Shown: positions 7,115-14,648, counted from the first letter of the stretch. The stretch is DNA of 31,742 bases from Oscillospiraceae bacterium (GCA_020025425.1 JAHHSD010000018.1:1-31742), one strand, 5' to 3'. The notes: generated by a model not told the origin, from the sequence alone. Program-made: numbers and translations.

Positions 7115-7822
7115 ATGGAGAGTGCACTGACACGGTGGCTCCGGCGAGAGCAGGAGTGGTCGGATGAGCGAGATCAGCGAAAGAAAAAGGAGCTGATTCT
7201 GTGGGTGGTGGCAGTACCCGCGGTGGCGATTGCAATTACATTTCTGCCAGTGCTGTTTGCCGGCGGCGGGATTGCGGACGCGCTGCATCGGGCAAAATAT
7301 ACCATGATTATAGCAGCGGCGATCGACCTTTTGCTGGTAGTCGGCATACTGCCCCAAATGCCGGGGCGGCAATACATGAAGTATTTGAAAATTTATCTGG
7401 ATCGCGCTTTTGCTTTCGACAGCGAACGTGAGGAGCTGGCGGCACAGATGATGGGCGAGCGAGGTGCAGATTCGGTTATATGTATTCCTTGGAAGGAATC
7501 GGGAATCGGTGAGCAGAGGGTCTGGATCACGAAGGATTACCTGATCTCTACCAGAGGAAACGGCCGACTGGATCTGGTTTTCCTCAATCAGGTAAAAACA
7601 GTGGAAACCGACCGTAAGGAGATTAACTATCGGGCGGGAGACAGAGAGATGAGAGTAAACATCAAGGATGAGATGTTCACGATCGACTTTATCTATCAGG
7701 AGAATGCGGCGCTGGACGAAGAAATACGGGAGTTCCGGGATGATCATGTGAAGCTCAGTTATTTCAGCCGTGCGCTGAGGGATAAGGTGCTGGCAGCGGT
7801 AGAAACAATGCGGCCGGAGTAA
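7115..7822 (+). CDS. Two-span membrane protein of unknown function
   Basis: A 235-residue protein with a charged N-terminus (RWLRREQEWSDERDQRKKKE), two membrane spans at about 29-48 (LWVVAVPAVAIAITFLPVLF) and 63-80 (YTMIIAAAIDLLLVVGILP), and a cytosolic domain of ~150 residues. That domain alternates beta strands and turns (QRVWITKDYLISTRGNG, VKTVETDRKEINY, MRVNIKDEMFTIDF), reminiscent of PH-like domains found on small bacterial membrane proteins; this is only a fold guess. Ribosome site GGGGAGGA precedes the ATG. It lies 42 bases after the 229-residue gene with no terminator between, so they are likely one operon. No T-rich terminator with a strong stem follows. Confidence 0.7.
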   Translation: MESALTRWLRREQEWSDERDQRKKKELILWVVAVPAVAIAITFLPVLFAGGGIADALHRAKYTMIIAAAIDLLLVVGILPQMPGRQYMKYLKIYLDRAFAFDSEREELAAQMMGERGADSVICIPWKESGIGEQRVWITKDYLISTRGNGRLDLVFLNQVKTVETDRKEINYRAGDREMRVNIKDEMFTIDFIYQENAALDEEIREFRDDHVKLSYFSRALRDKVLAAVETMRPE

Positions 7823-7903
7823 ATTGAAAGTGAAACAAAAAGTCATCAGGCATGGAGAATGAACCATGTGCGGCGGCTTTTTTACGAAAGACGCAAACAG
7901 CAG

Positions 7904-7932
7904 TTGCACTTCCCGGTGTTTTTAGTTATAAT
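7904..7932 (+). promoter_or_regulatory. Promoter of the hydrogenase maturation operon
   Basis: TTGCAC (7904-7909) and TATAAT (7927-7932) with exact 17-bp spacing. Transcription would start near 7939, leaving a leader of about 210 nt before the first start codon at 8153. Confidence 0.8.
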
Positions 7933-7938
7933 GAAGCG

Positions 7939-8152
7939 AATACTTCCTGACACAAAGATAGAATCTGCGTGAAAGGTGCTGTAAAAACTCGAATATCACC
8001 ATATTATCTTGCCGCTGGCGCAATTCGGAAATCGTACTTCGGAGTCGTGCCTTCGTTTTGCTATGGTATTAGAGAAACATCCGCCGATTGGCGGATTGAT
8101 TTGCCGCACCCGTATCAGGGAGCGGCATTTTTTATGTTTAGGAGAGAAAAGA
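7939..8152 (+). ncRNA. Structured 5' leader of the hyd operon (riboswitch-like)
   Basis: The 210-nt leader has paired elements that the genes do not explain: AAGATA (7955-7960) with TATCTT (8005-8010) closing an inner GGTG/CACC stem (7975-7978, 7997-8000); a 7-bp hairpin ATCCGCC/GGCGGAT with loop GATT (8079-8096); and a terminator hairpin at 8102-8133. GCGG (8091-8094), part of the middle hairpin, can instead pair with CCGC (8104-8107), the 5' arm of the terminator, so the two hairpins can be linked through a short competing helix. TGCCGC occurs twice (8010-8015, 8102-8107). This is the layout of a riboswitch or protein-controlled attenuator. I do not recognise the consensus of a known class. 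Confidence 0.6.
8102..8133 (+). terminator. Leader terminator (attenuator) before the hyd operon
   Basis: TGCCGC (8102-8107) pairs with GCGGCA (8122-8127), with an inner CCC/GGG stem and a GTATCA loop, followed by TTTTTT (8128-8133). It lies only 19 bases before the first start codon and after the promoter, so it must be bypassed for the operon to be expressed. Confidence 0.85.
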
Positions 8153-8419
8153 ATGGATACCAGAATTGCCGTTATGAGCATCATTGTCGAAAATCCGCAG
8201 TCTGTGGAAACGCTCAATAGTTTGCTGCATACATACAGTGAATATATCATCGGACGCATGGGAATCCCTTACCGCACCACAGATCGCAAGGTCAACGTGA
8301 TCAGCATTGCGCTGGATGCACCGCAGGATACCATTTCCTCGCTGGCGGGAAAGGTTGGCAAGCTGCCGGGCATCAGTGTGAAAACCGCCCTGTCCAATGT
8401 GATTAACCATGACGCCTGA
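8153..8419 (+). CDS. TM1266-like iron-only hydrogenase system regulator
   Basis: An 88-residue ACT/NikR-C-like regulatory domain protein: DTRIAVMSIIVENPQSVETLN, then YIIGRMGIPYRTTDRKVNVIS and AGKVGKLPGISVKTALSNV. The beta-alpha-beta pattern with G-R-M-G-I-P/P-Y-R and the K-L-P-G-I-x-V-K ending is typical of the TM1266 family, usually encoded with [FeFe]-hydrogenase maturation genes and annotated as their putative regulator. ATG at 8153 has TAGGAGAG upstream. It overlaps hydE by 11 bases, indicating coupling. Position directly after the leader RNA suggests it could control its own operon (inference). No DNA-binding domain is visible. Confidence 0.88.
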   Translation: MDTRIAVMSIIVENPQSVETLNSLLHTYSEYIIGRMGIPYRTTDRKVNVISIALDAPQDTISSLAGKVGKLPGISVKTALSNVINHDA

Positions 8420-9458
8420 AGCTCAGCACCTCATTGAAACGCTTGCAACGGTGCACAGCCTGCCGCAAAGCGACTATCAAAGGCTGGTCGAAGCGCATGA
8501 TGATGAAGCTGCCGCGTTTGCAGCGGGGCTTGCCAGACAGGCAGCTGAAAAGGCTTATGGTAAAACCGTATTTATCCGTGGGCTAATTGAAATCAGCAAC
8601 ATCTGTAAAAATGACTGCCTTTACTGCGGCATTCGGCGTGGCAATGCAGTATGCTCACGGTATCGGCTGACGCCGGAGGAAATTCTGGACTGCACCAGGG
8701 AAGGCTATGCGCTGGGTTTCCGCACGTTTGTCATGCAGGGCGGTGAGGACAGCTGGTTTACGGATGAGGTGCTTTGTGCGCTCATTCGCAAAATGAAAGC
8801 GGTGAATCCGGGCTGTGCCGTCACGCTGTCGCTGGGGGAGCGCAGCGCCGCAAGCTATGAAAGGCTGCGCGCGGCAGGTGCAGACCGCTATCTTCTGCGC
8901 CATGAAACGGCAGATCCTGTGCATTATGGCGCGCTGCATCCGCGCGAAATGTCGTTCGAGCATCGCATGAATTGCCTCAGAACACTAAGACGGCTTGGGT
9001 TTCAAACGGGCTGCGGCTTCATGGTGGGCTCGCCCGGGCAGACAGCAGCGCATATTGCAAGGGATTTGAAATTCATTGAGGAGTTCCGCCCTCATATGTG
9101 TGGCATCGGCCCGTTTATTCCGCATAAAGATACACCGTTTCGTGATAAACCGGCAGGCAGCGCAGATCTGACTTGCTTTCTGCTCTCGCTCATTCGGCTG
9201 ATACATCCGAATATCCTGCTGCCCGCAACGACGGCACTCAGCTCAGTGGAGTCAAATGGGCGGGAACGGGGCATTTTGAGCGGCGCGAATGTCATTATGC
9301 CGAACCTGTCGCCTGCCAATGTGCGGGATAAGTATATGCTTTATAATAACAAGCTTTCCAGCGGGCCTGAGGCAGCACAAAACCTCAGGGATTTAAAAGA
9401 CCGCATGGACGCGATCGGCTACAAAATTGTTGTGGACCGCGGTGACAGCAAACTATAA
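8409..9458 (+). CDS. hydE: [FeFe]-hydrogenase maturase HydE (radical SAM)
   Basis: HydE is a radical-SAM enzyme acting on a HydG-made iron complex to help build the dithiomethylamine bridge and two-iron subcluster of the H-cluster. The 349-residue protein carries the radical-SAM motif C66-x3-C70-x2-C73 (CKNDCLYC), the preceding GLIEISNIC strand, QGGEDSWF (the GGE motif binding the SAM amino group) and HETADPVHY, followed by HRMNCLRTLRRLGFQTGCG and VGSPGQT, all family-typical. It overlaps the TM1266-like gene by 11 bases and is followed 16 bases later by hydG. Identification is sure; the order regulator-hydE-hydG-hydF is a classic maturation operon. Confidence 0.95.
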   Translation: MTPEAQHLIETLATVHSLPQSDYQRLVEAHDDEAAAFAAGLARQAAEKAYGKTVFIRGLIEISNICKNDCLYCGIRRGNAVCSRYRLTPEEILDCTREGYALGFRTFVMQGGEDSWFTDEVLCALIRKMKAVNPGCAVTLSLGERSAASYERLRAAGADRYLLRHETADPVHYGALHPREMSFEHRMNCLRTLRRLGFQTGCGFMVGSPGQTAAHIARDLKFIEEFRPHMCGIGPFIPHKDTPFRDKPAGSADLTCFLLSLIRLIHPNILLPATTALSSVESNGRERGILSGANVIMPNLSPANVRDKYMLYNNKLSSGPEAAQNLRDLKDRMDAIGYKIVVDRGDSKL

Positions 9459-9474
9459 AGGAGAAGAAAGAGAT

Positions 9475-10923
9475 ATGGCAAACTATAATCCGAGCTCCCT
9501 CAAGGCAGAGGAGTTTATCAATGACGAGGAAATTCAGGAAACCTTGGCTTATGCCGCAGCGAATAAGGACAATGATGCGCTGATTGATGCGATTCTCGAA
9601 AAAGCGCGCCCGAAAAAGACCAAGACGGGCTACACCTGCGCGGGACTCAATCACCGGGAGGCGTCCGTGCTGCTCGCGTGCGAAAACCCGGAAAAAATCG
9701 AGGAAATGTACAAAATCGCGCAGGAAATTAAGCTTGCGTTCTACGGTAACCGCATTGTTATTTTCGCGCCGCTCTATCTGTCGAATTACTGCATCAATGG
9801 CTGCGTTTACTGCCCTTATCATGCGAAAAACAAGACGATTGCCCGCAAAAAGCTGACGCAGGAGGAGATTCGTGCGGAGGTGCTGGCGCTGCAGGATATG
9901 GGGCACAAGCGCCTGGCAATCGAAACGGGCGAGGACCCGGCGAACTGCCCGATCGAATATGTTTTGGAGAGCATCAAGACGATTTACGGCGTGCATCATA
10001 AAAACGGGGATATCCGCCGCGTCAATGTCAATATCGCCGCAACGACTGTGGAGAATTACCGCAAGCTCAAGGATGCCGGTATCGGCACCTATATTCTGTT
10101 TCAGGAAACCTATCACAAGCAAAGCTATGAGGCGCTGCATCCGACCGGCCCAAAGCATGATTACGCTTACCACACCGAGGCGATGGATCGTGCGATGGAG
10201 GGCGGCATTGACGACGTAGGCTTGGGTGTTCTGTTCGGTCTTGAGCGGTATAAATATGAGTTTGCCGGTCTTTTGATGCACGCTGAGCATCTGGAAGCCG
10301 TTCACGGTGTCGGTCCGCATACGATCAGCGTGCCGCGTCTCAAGCGTGCGGATGATATCGACCCGGATTCCTTCGACAACGGCATTGATGATGATACCTT
10401 TGCAAAGATTGTCGCCTGTATTCGCCTTGCGGTGCCGTATACCGGCATGATTGTCTCGACAAGAGAATCCGAAAAAGTGCGCACGCGGCTGCTCAGTCTG
10501 GGCATCTCGCAGGCAAGCGGCGCGTCCCGTACCTCGGTGGGCGGCTACACCGAGAACGAGCGCCCGCACGATTCCGAGCAGTTCGACGTATCCGACCAGC
10601 GCACGCTGGATGAGGTTGTCCGCTGGCTGATGGAAAACAATCATATTCCATCCTTCTGCACTGCCTGCTACCGCAAGGGGCGCACAGGCGACCGCTTTAT
10701 GAGCCTGTGTAAGTCCGGACAAATCCTAAACTGCTGTCACCCGAATGCACTGATGACCCTTTCAGAATATCTGGAGGATTATGCGTCTCCCGAAACCAAG
10801 AAGCTTGGGTATGAGGTCATCCAGCGGGAACTGGCCAAGATCCCGAACGAAAGGGTGCATAGCATCGCCGAACAGAACATCGCAGATATTCGCAATTCCA
10901 ACCGCCGTGATTTCAATTTCTGA
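9475..10923 (+). CDS. hydG: [FeFe]-hydrogenase maturase HydG (tyrosine lyase)
   Basis: HydG is a radical-SAM enzyme that splits tyrosine to p-cresol and dehydroglycine, giving the CO and CN ligands carried on an Fe-cysteine complex. The 482-residue protein has the radical-SAM motif C106-x3-C110-x2-C113 (CINGCVYC) and the C-terminal second cluster motif C395-x2-C398-x22-C421, which separates HydG from the related thiazole synthase ThiH. ETGEDP is the GGE-like SAM motif and LFQETYHKQSYE is family-typical. The ATG at 9475 follows AAAGGAGAA at good spacing; the upstream TTG-type reading into hydE is not needed. Full length and intact. Confidence 0.96.
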   Translation: MANYNPSSLKAEEFINDEEIQETLAYAAANKDNDALIDAILEKARPKKTKTGYTCAGLNHREASVLLACENPEKIEEMYKIAQEIKLAFYGNRIVIFAPLYLSNYCINGCVYCPYHAKNKTIARKKLTQEEIRAEVLALQDMGHKRLAIETGEDPANCPIEYVLESIKTIYGVHHKNGDIRRVNVNIAATTVENYRKLKDAGIGTYILFQETYHKQSYEALHPTGPKHDYAYHTEAMDRAMEGGIDDVGLGVLFGLERYKYEFAGLLMHAEHLEAVHGVGPHTISVPRLKRADDIDPDSFDNGIDDDTFAKIVACIRLAVPYTGMIVSTRESEKVRTRLLSLGISQASGASRTSVGGYTENERPHDSEQFDVSDQRTLDEVVRWLMENNHIPSFCTACYRKGRTGDRFMSLCKSGQILNCCHPNALMTLSEYLEDYASPETKKLGYEVIQRELAKIPNERVHSIAEQNIADIRNSNRRDFNF

Positions 10924-10959
10924 TAGGATGCCCGCAGCATTGCAAATGGGAGGAATATT

Positions 10960-12162
10960 ATGAGTCTTAATGATACAGCCGGGGCGGAGCGTGTTCATAT
11001 TGCCTTTTTCGGGCTTCGCAATGCCGGTAAATCCAGCCTTGTCAATGCTGTGACCGGGCAGGCATTGTCCGTTGTTTCTGATGTAAAGGGCACGACCACC
11101 GACCCTGTGAAAAAGGCGATGGAGCTGCTGCCATTGGGCGCGGTGCTGATCATCGACACGCCGGGGCTGGACGACGAGGGCGAGCTGGGTGCGCTGCGCA
11201 TCCAAAAGGCACAGAATATTTTGCGTCAGACAGATATTGCTGTGCTGGTTGTGGATGCCTGTCGGGGCATATCCGAACAGGATGAAGCCCTGCTCAAGCT
11301 GTTCAAGGAACGCAATCTGCCCTATGTGCTGGCATGGAACAAGGCAGATTTGCTGGAAACGCGTCCGGCGTGCGGCAAAAATGAGATTTGCGTCAGTGCG
11401 GCCACCGGAGAGGGCGTCCATGCGTTAAAGGAAATGCTGGGCGCGTTCCGAGAGATAAAGGGGAGCGAAAAGCATATTGTGGCGGATCTTCTGGAGCCGG
11501 GCGATGTTGTCGTTCTGGTGATACCGATTGATGCGGCGGCACCCAAGGGCAGGCTGATTTTACCGCAGCAGCAAACCATTCGGGACATTTTGGAGGCGGG
11601 CTGCACAGTGGTGTCCTGCCGGGATACCGAGCTTACGCAAACATTAAACGCGCTGAAGGAAAAGCCCCGGCTGGTCATTACAGATTCGCAGGCATTCGGG
11701 CGCGTTGCTAACATGGTTCCGGAAGATGTTCTGCTGACCTCGTTTTCCATTCTGTTTGCGCGCTATAAGGGCGAGCTGATCCCCTTGGTGCAGGCAGCAG
11801 CCAAGCTATCCGCGCTCAAGGACGGCGACCGCGTTTTGATTTCCGAGGGCTGCACCCATCATCGGCAATGCGGTGATATCGGCTCGGTCAAGATTCCGCA
11901 TTGGATTCATGAATTTACCGGCGCAAATCCCGACTATGCCTTTACCTCAGGCGGCGAATTTCCCGAGACGCTTGCGCCGTATGACCTCGTGGTGCATTGC
12001 GGCGGCTGCATGCTGAATGAAAAGGAAATGAAGCATCGCATTGGGGCAGCCGGGGCGTCTGATGTGCCGATTGTCAATTACGGGATTGCGATTGCGCAGA
12101 TGCACGGCATTTTAAAGCGGAGCCTGGAAATTTTCCCTGAGATACTGGCGCTGCTGGACTGA
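10960..12162 (+). CDS. hydF: [FeFe]-hydrogenase maturation GTPase/scaffold HydF
   Basis: HydF is the GTPase scaffold on which the two-iron subcluster is finished before transfer to HydA. The 400-residue protein has the P-loop GLRNAGKSS (18-26), the G2 threonines (TTTD, 45-48), DTPG (66-69) and NKAD (127-130) in the GTPase domain, a dimerisation domain, then the C-terminal cluster motif C298-x-H300-x45-H346-C347-x2-C350 (CTHHRQC ... VHCGGC). Ribosome site GGGAGGA lies before the ATG. It ends the operon 14 bases before a strong intrinsic terminator. The hydrogenase itself (hydA) is not in the window. Confidence 0.96.
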   Translation: MSLNDTAGAERVHIAFFGLRNAGKSSLVNAVTGQALSVVSDVKGTTTDPVKKAMELLPLGAVLIIDTPGLDDEGELGALRIQKAQNILRQTDIAVLVVDACRGISEQDEALLKLFKERNLPYVLAWNKADLLETRPACGKNEICVSAATGEGVHALKEMLGAFREIKGSEKHIVADLLEPGDVVVLVIPIDAAAPKGRLILPQQQTIRDILEAGCTVVSCRDTELTQTLNALKEKPRLVITDSQAFGRVANMVPEDVLLTSFSILFARYKGELIPLVQAAAKLSALKDGDRVLISEGCTHHRQCGDIGSVKIPHWIHEFTGANPDYAFTSGGEFPETLAPYDLVVHCGGCMLNEKEMKHRIGAAGASDVPIVNYGIAIAQMHGILKRSLEIFPEILALLD

Positions 12163-12176
12163 AATTTTATATGTAA

Positions 12177-12220
12177 AACAGGCAGAATACTCGTTGTAAC
12201 GAGGCTTTCTGCCTGTTTTT
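12177..12220 (+). terminator. Terminator of the hyd maturation operon
   Basis: AACAGGCAGAA (12177-12187) pairs perfectly with TTCTGCCTGTT (12207-12217), followed by a T tract to 12220. The IS1182 remnant starts immediately after it. Confidence 0.9.
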
Positions 12221-12226
12221 CTTTGC

Positions 12227-12365
12227 TGTTGATCGTGCCCTTGTGCACATAAATCCCAAGTACTGCGAGGATAATGGGCGCCCAGGTGTTGACCCTGTGG
12301 TGCTGTTCAAAAAGGTACTGCTCCAGCATCTGTACGGCCTGCCTCCTCCGCAGCGGACAGCGGAG
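12227..12365 (+). pseudogene. IS1182-type transposase, N-terminal remnant
   Basis: Plus-strand reading gives VDRALVHINPKYCEDNGRP followed by GVDPVVLFKKVLLQHLYGL, the N-terminal DUF772-like segment of IS1182-family transposases ('K-Y-x-x-x-x-GRP-x-V/I-DP-V-V-L-F-K'). Only ~45 residues remain, with no start region and no catalytic core; similarity fades after RTAEK. It begins seven bases after the hydF terminator. Together with the C-terminal remnant at 5857-6225 on the other strand it brackets the hydrogenase segment. Confidence 0.75.
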
Positions 12366-12468
12366 AAAACCCACGCGGTTACAAAAATGTGGCCTGTTTG
12401 TAAAGGGAGAACACAAGAGATGGAGAATGGCCTGGAGGCGGGCTGGATGCTGAAAAAGATCAGCCAGG

Positions 12469-12600
12469 ACATGGAGAAAAAATCCGCTCCATGTATGCCA
12501 AGGGCATGACCACAGGCGGTATCGAGTCCCACATTCAGGATATCTGCGGCATTTCTGTCTCCGACAGCACCATCAGCCGTATCACAGACAAGATCCTGCC
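12469..12600 (+). pseudogene. IS256-type transposase fragment
   Basis: The reading EKIRSMYAKGMTTGGIESHI followed by QDICGISVSDSTISRITDKIL matches the central part of IS256/mutator transposases (the M-Y-A-K-G-M-T-x-R-D-I segment and the S-x-S-T-I-S-x-I-T-D-K helix). Only about 45 residues are present and the sequence afterwards (to about 12720) no longer looks like a transposase. It is fused to the preceding IS1182 remnant, so this spot has taken at least two insertions. Confidence 0.7.
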
Positions 12601-12720
12601 TGGAAAACGGCTGGGATCAATGACCACGTCGGAGCGTTTTTATATAGAACCGGAAAAGCGCGTGAAGCGTCAGGGCGAGGAATTGACGGGGCAAGGTGCG
12701 AAAGAATATGGTTGTATGTG

Positions 12721-12956
12721 AGGACAGGGCATCGTTTGCCCGCAGCATGATTGTGCCTATTGTTGAAGAAAAGAATTTCTCAGTGTGAATTGATCAGACT
12801 TCCCAGCAATGGGCAAATGGTTGACAGGCTGAAGAGTATTTCAGGGGAAAGTGCGGACGAAGAAGGGGGCCGTATGATACCTGATTATGCCGCATTGCAA
12901 ATATTTATGCATTGTTTGTAATGAGAGGGGGTGTCAGATATATTCGGATATATCGA
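12721..12956. other. Gap with no gene seen
   Basis: No frame of useful length or family pattern. A short palindrome GATATAT-TCGG-ATATATC sits at its right end, downstream of the sdpI-like gene, without a T tract. Probably decayed insertion-sequence debris. Confidence 0.4.
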
Positions 12957-13535
12957 TCACTTTCTTTTTCCAAAGAAAACATAGGATAATCCGCCTGGAA
13001 TCCCAACCCAAAGTGCAATAATCATCAAAGTCCATAACTTGAAATCTGGAATAGCAGACACTCCTGCAAGATATATAAGGGCCAACGGAATAGAAACATA
13101 TCCTAAAATCCTATGAGCAACGATCCAAGTTCCCTCGTCTGCTACAGTCCATGGTAAACGAAGTCCGGTGTGTTTGCTAAATGGAAGTTTTGGCGCAATA
13201 TTTCCGGTAAACAGTAGCACAGCGGCAACAATGGCGGCCGCAAAATATTTTCCGTCGTTATCTAACCTGATCACATCTGTTCCTGTTAAAATAGCGAAAA
13301 TCACACAACCAACTAAAATACTGATATTGAAGATCGTTACAGTTTTTAATGTATTCATCTTCGGGTTATCCGAAGATATATCCGTCAAATCTCCCAAATG
13401 CCTGTAAAGAGTTGCAACGGCTGCAAGTGTGCAAATGGTCATCAGAGATAGTGTAACCCATTTATTTTCAAAGGCAAATGAAGATGCCAATGCTAAAAGG
13501 GAAAGGACAATAATTAGTCCCCTTGTTTTATTCAT
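12957..13535 (-). CDS. SdpI-like immunity/sensor membrane protein
   Basis: A 192-residue multi-pass membrane protein. Hydrophobic segments at about 6-20, 25-42, 65-90, 98-115, 140-160 and 165-185. The stretch GNIAPKLPFSKHTGLRLPWTV followed by ADEGTWIVAHRILGY carries the SdpI-family signature (G-N-x-x-P-K ... G-[IL]-R-x-P-W-T ... W-x-x-x-H-R). In Bacillus subtilis SdpI gives immunity to the SdpC toxin and sequesters the SdpR repressor at the membrane. The ATG at 13535 overlaps the last 8 bases of the sdpR-like gene, so the pair is coupled. DNA here is visibly more AT-rich than the flanks. No SdpC-like toxin gene is visible nearby, so it may protect against other bacteria's toxins (inference). 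Confidence 0.8.
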   Translation of the reverse strand: MNKTRGLIIVLSLLALASSFAFENKWVTLSLMTICTLAAVATLYRHLGDLTDISSDNPKMNTLKTVTIFNISILVGCVIFAILTGTDVIRLDNDGKYFAAAIVAAVLLFTGNIAPKLPFSKHTGLRLPWTVADEGTWIVAHRILGYVSIPLALIYLAGVSAIPDFKLWTLMIIALWVGIPGGLSYVFFGKRK

Positions 13536-13823
13536 ATTCACAGCTCGTATCCCTCTTTTCTGTTTTGATGTCAAAAAAGTTGTTTAGTTCAATATACATC
13601 TCCTGCATCACAGAAAGATTCAGTGAATATATAATTTGGTTTGCTTTTCTTTCGGATGTGACAATTTCTGCTCTCTTCAGAACATCCAAATGTCTGGAGA
13701 TAGAGGGTTGGGATATGTTGAAATGCTCGGCTATTTCACCTGCGTTCATATTCTTCCATTTGAGCATTTTAATGATTTCTCTGCGATATGGATTGGCCAA
13801 TGCCTGAAAAAATCATCATTCAT
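13528..13823 (-). pseudogene. SdpR-like ArsR repressor with frameshifted start
   Basis: The main open frame (TTG at 13800 to 13528, 90 codons) encodes an ArsR-type winged-helix repressor: ANPYRREIIKML, AGEIAEHFNISQPSISRHLDVL (recognition helix) and KRAEIVTSERKANQIIYSL, as in SdpR. Its natural start appears to be the ATG at 13823, with GGAGG eight bases upstream and a promoter behind it, but that ATG is out of frame. It would join only if the T run (13807-13812) had seven bases instead of six, giving MNDDFFQALANPYRREI, exactly the expected family N-terminus. In frame, a TGA precedes the run. So this is a one-base deletion, a slippage-dependent start, or a sequencing error; otherwise translation starts at the weak TTG. 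sdpI overlaps its end. Confidence 0.75.
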
Positions 13824-13848
13824 TGAGAACACCTCCTTTTTATTTTTC

Positions 13849-13876
13849 ATTATAGCTAAAATGCTAAATAAGTCAA
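13849..13876 (-). promoter_or_regulatory. Promoter and likely operator of the sdpRI pair
   Basis: On the minus strand TTGACT (13876-13871) and TATAAT (13854-13849) are spaced 16 bp. The spacer holds two copies of TTTAGC nine bases apart (TTTAGCATTTTAGC), a candidate SdpR-type repressor site overlapping the promoter. The start of transcription would be ~18 bases before the ATG at 13823. Confidence 0.7.
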
Positions 13877-13960
13877 TACCATAAAGCGGATTGTCCGATT
13901 CCAAATACAAGTTGCCTTATTTGTCAAGTTTTAGTGTGTTGGATATATGCTGAAACGACA

Positions 13961-14008
13961 AACAGCTGATCGTACAGGTGTTGATTGCCTGCACGATCAG
14001 CTGTTTTT
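13961..14008. terminator. Strong bidirectional terminator
   Basis: A perfect 13-bp stem (AACAGCTGATCGT at 13961-13973 with its complement at 13993-14005), extended inside by CAGG/CCTG. TTTTT follows on the plus strand and TGTCGTTT on the minus strand. It lies downstream of the minus-strand XRE-cupin gene, separating it from sdpRI. Confidence 0.8.
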
Positions 14009-14093
14009 AAATGTTTCTGTTTATGCCTTCAGGCTACGCTGAGGCCGGGCCGCGGCTGGGTCTATGCCGAATCGGGCAATGATGACCGATCCA

Positions 14094-14648
14094 TCAAAAA
14101 GTCGGCGGTGTAATGGCAAAAATCACTTTTACAGGAACATTGGTGGGATTATTCCATACGTGAGGGGTATTGGCCGGAATTCTTACGCTGTCGCCCACTT
14201 CCATTCGGTAAAGCGTACCGTCCAGGTCGAGCTCCACAGCTTCGCCTGCCAGCATATATGCGACCTCTTCACCGGCGTGGCTCTGGATATCCCGATAGGA
14301 ACTGCGCTGTCCTGGAATGACCATAACACAGAACTCGATGGAGCCGCGCATATCCTGGGTCAAAAGCTCGTAGCGCACATCGGGCTCACCTTTTAACCCG
14401 ATCATGCGGCGGTCGTCAGGATGGACGATGGGGCTGCATGTGGGGCCCTCCTTGAAAAAGGTGTAGAGGGGAGTATTCAGCACCTGGGCAATGGCCCGCA
14501 GGGTGTTGATTGACGGATTCACCTGATCGTTTTCAATTTGGCTCAGCATGGACGGGGTAATATTTGCAAGGGTCGCCAGCTTACGGGCGGACAGTCCGGT
14601 TTCTATCCGAAGTTTTTGAATCTTTTTACCGAGGTTCAGTTCTTCCAC
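14094..14648 (-). CDS. XRE-cupin transcriptional regulator
   Basis: A ~184-residue regulator with an N-terminal helix-turn-helix of the XRE type (LGKKIQKLRIETGLSARKLA, then ITPSMLSQIENDQVNPSINTL) and a C-terminal cupin domain (SHAGEEVAYMLAGEAVELDL and GDSVRIPANTPHVWNN) that would bind a small effector. Such proteins commonly control amino-acid or amine catabolism. A GTG at 14648 with GGAGG five bases before it is the better start; the GTG at 14684 adds 12 residues but has no ribosome site. It is divergent from the N-acyl-D-amino-acid deacylase operon, and the shared gap holds two palindromes that are its likely operators. A strong terminator follows it. Confidence 0.88.
   Translation of the reverse strand: MEELNLGKKIQKLRIETGLSARKLATLANITPSMLSQIENDQVNPSINTLRAIAQVLNTPLYTFFKEGPTCSPIVHPDDRRMIGLKGEPDVRYELLTQDMRGSIEFCVMVIPGQRSSYRDIQSHAGEEVAYMLAGEAVELDLDGTLYRMEVGDSVRIPANTPHVWNNPTNVPVKVIFAITPPTF

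Noticed and set aside
7969..8220. Open frames through the hyd leader (7969-8220 and an extension of the TM1266-like gene from 8009)
   Set aside because: They run through the terminator hairpin and lack ribosome sites; the ATG at 8153 has a clear one and matches the family length.
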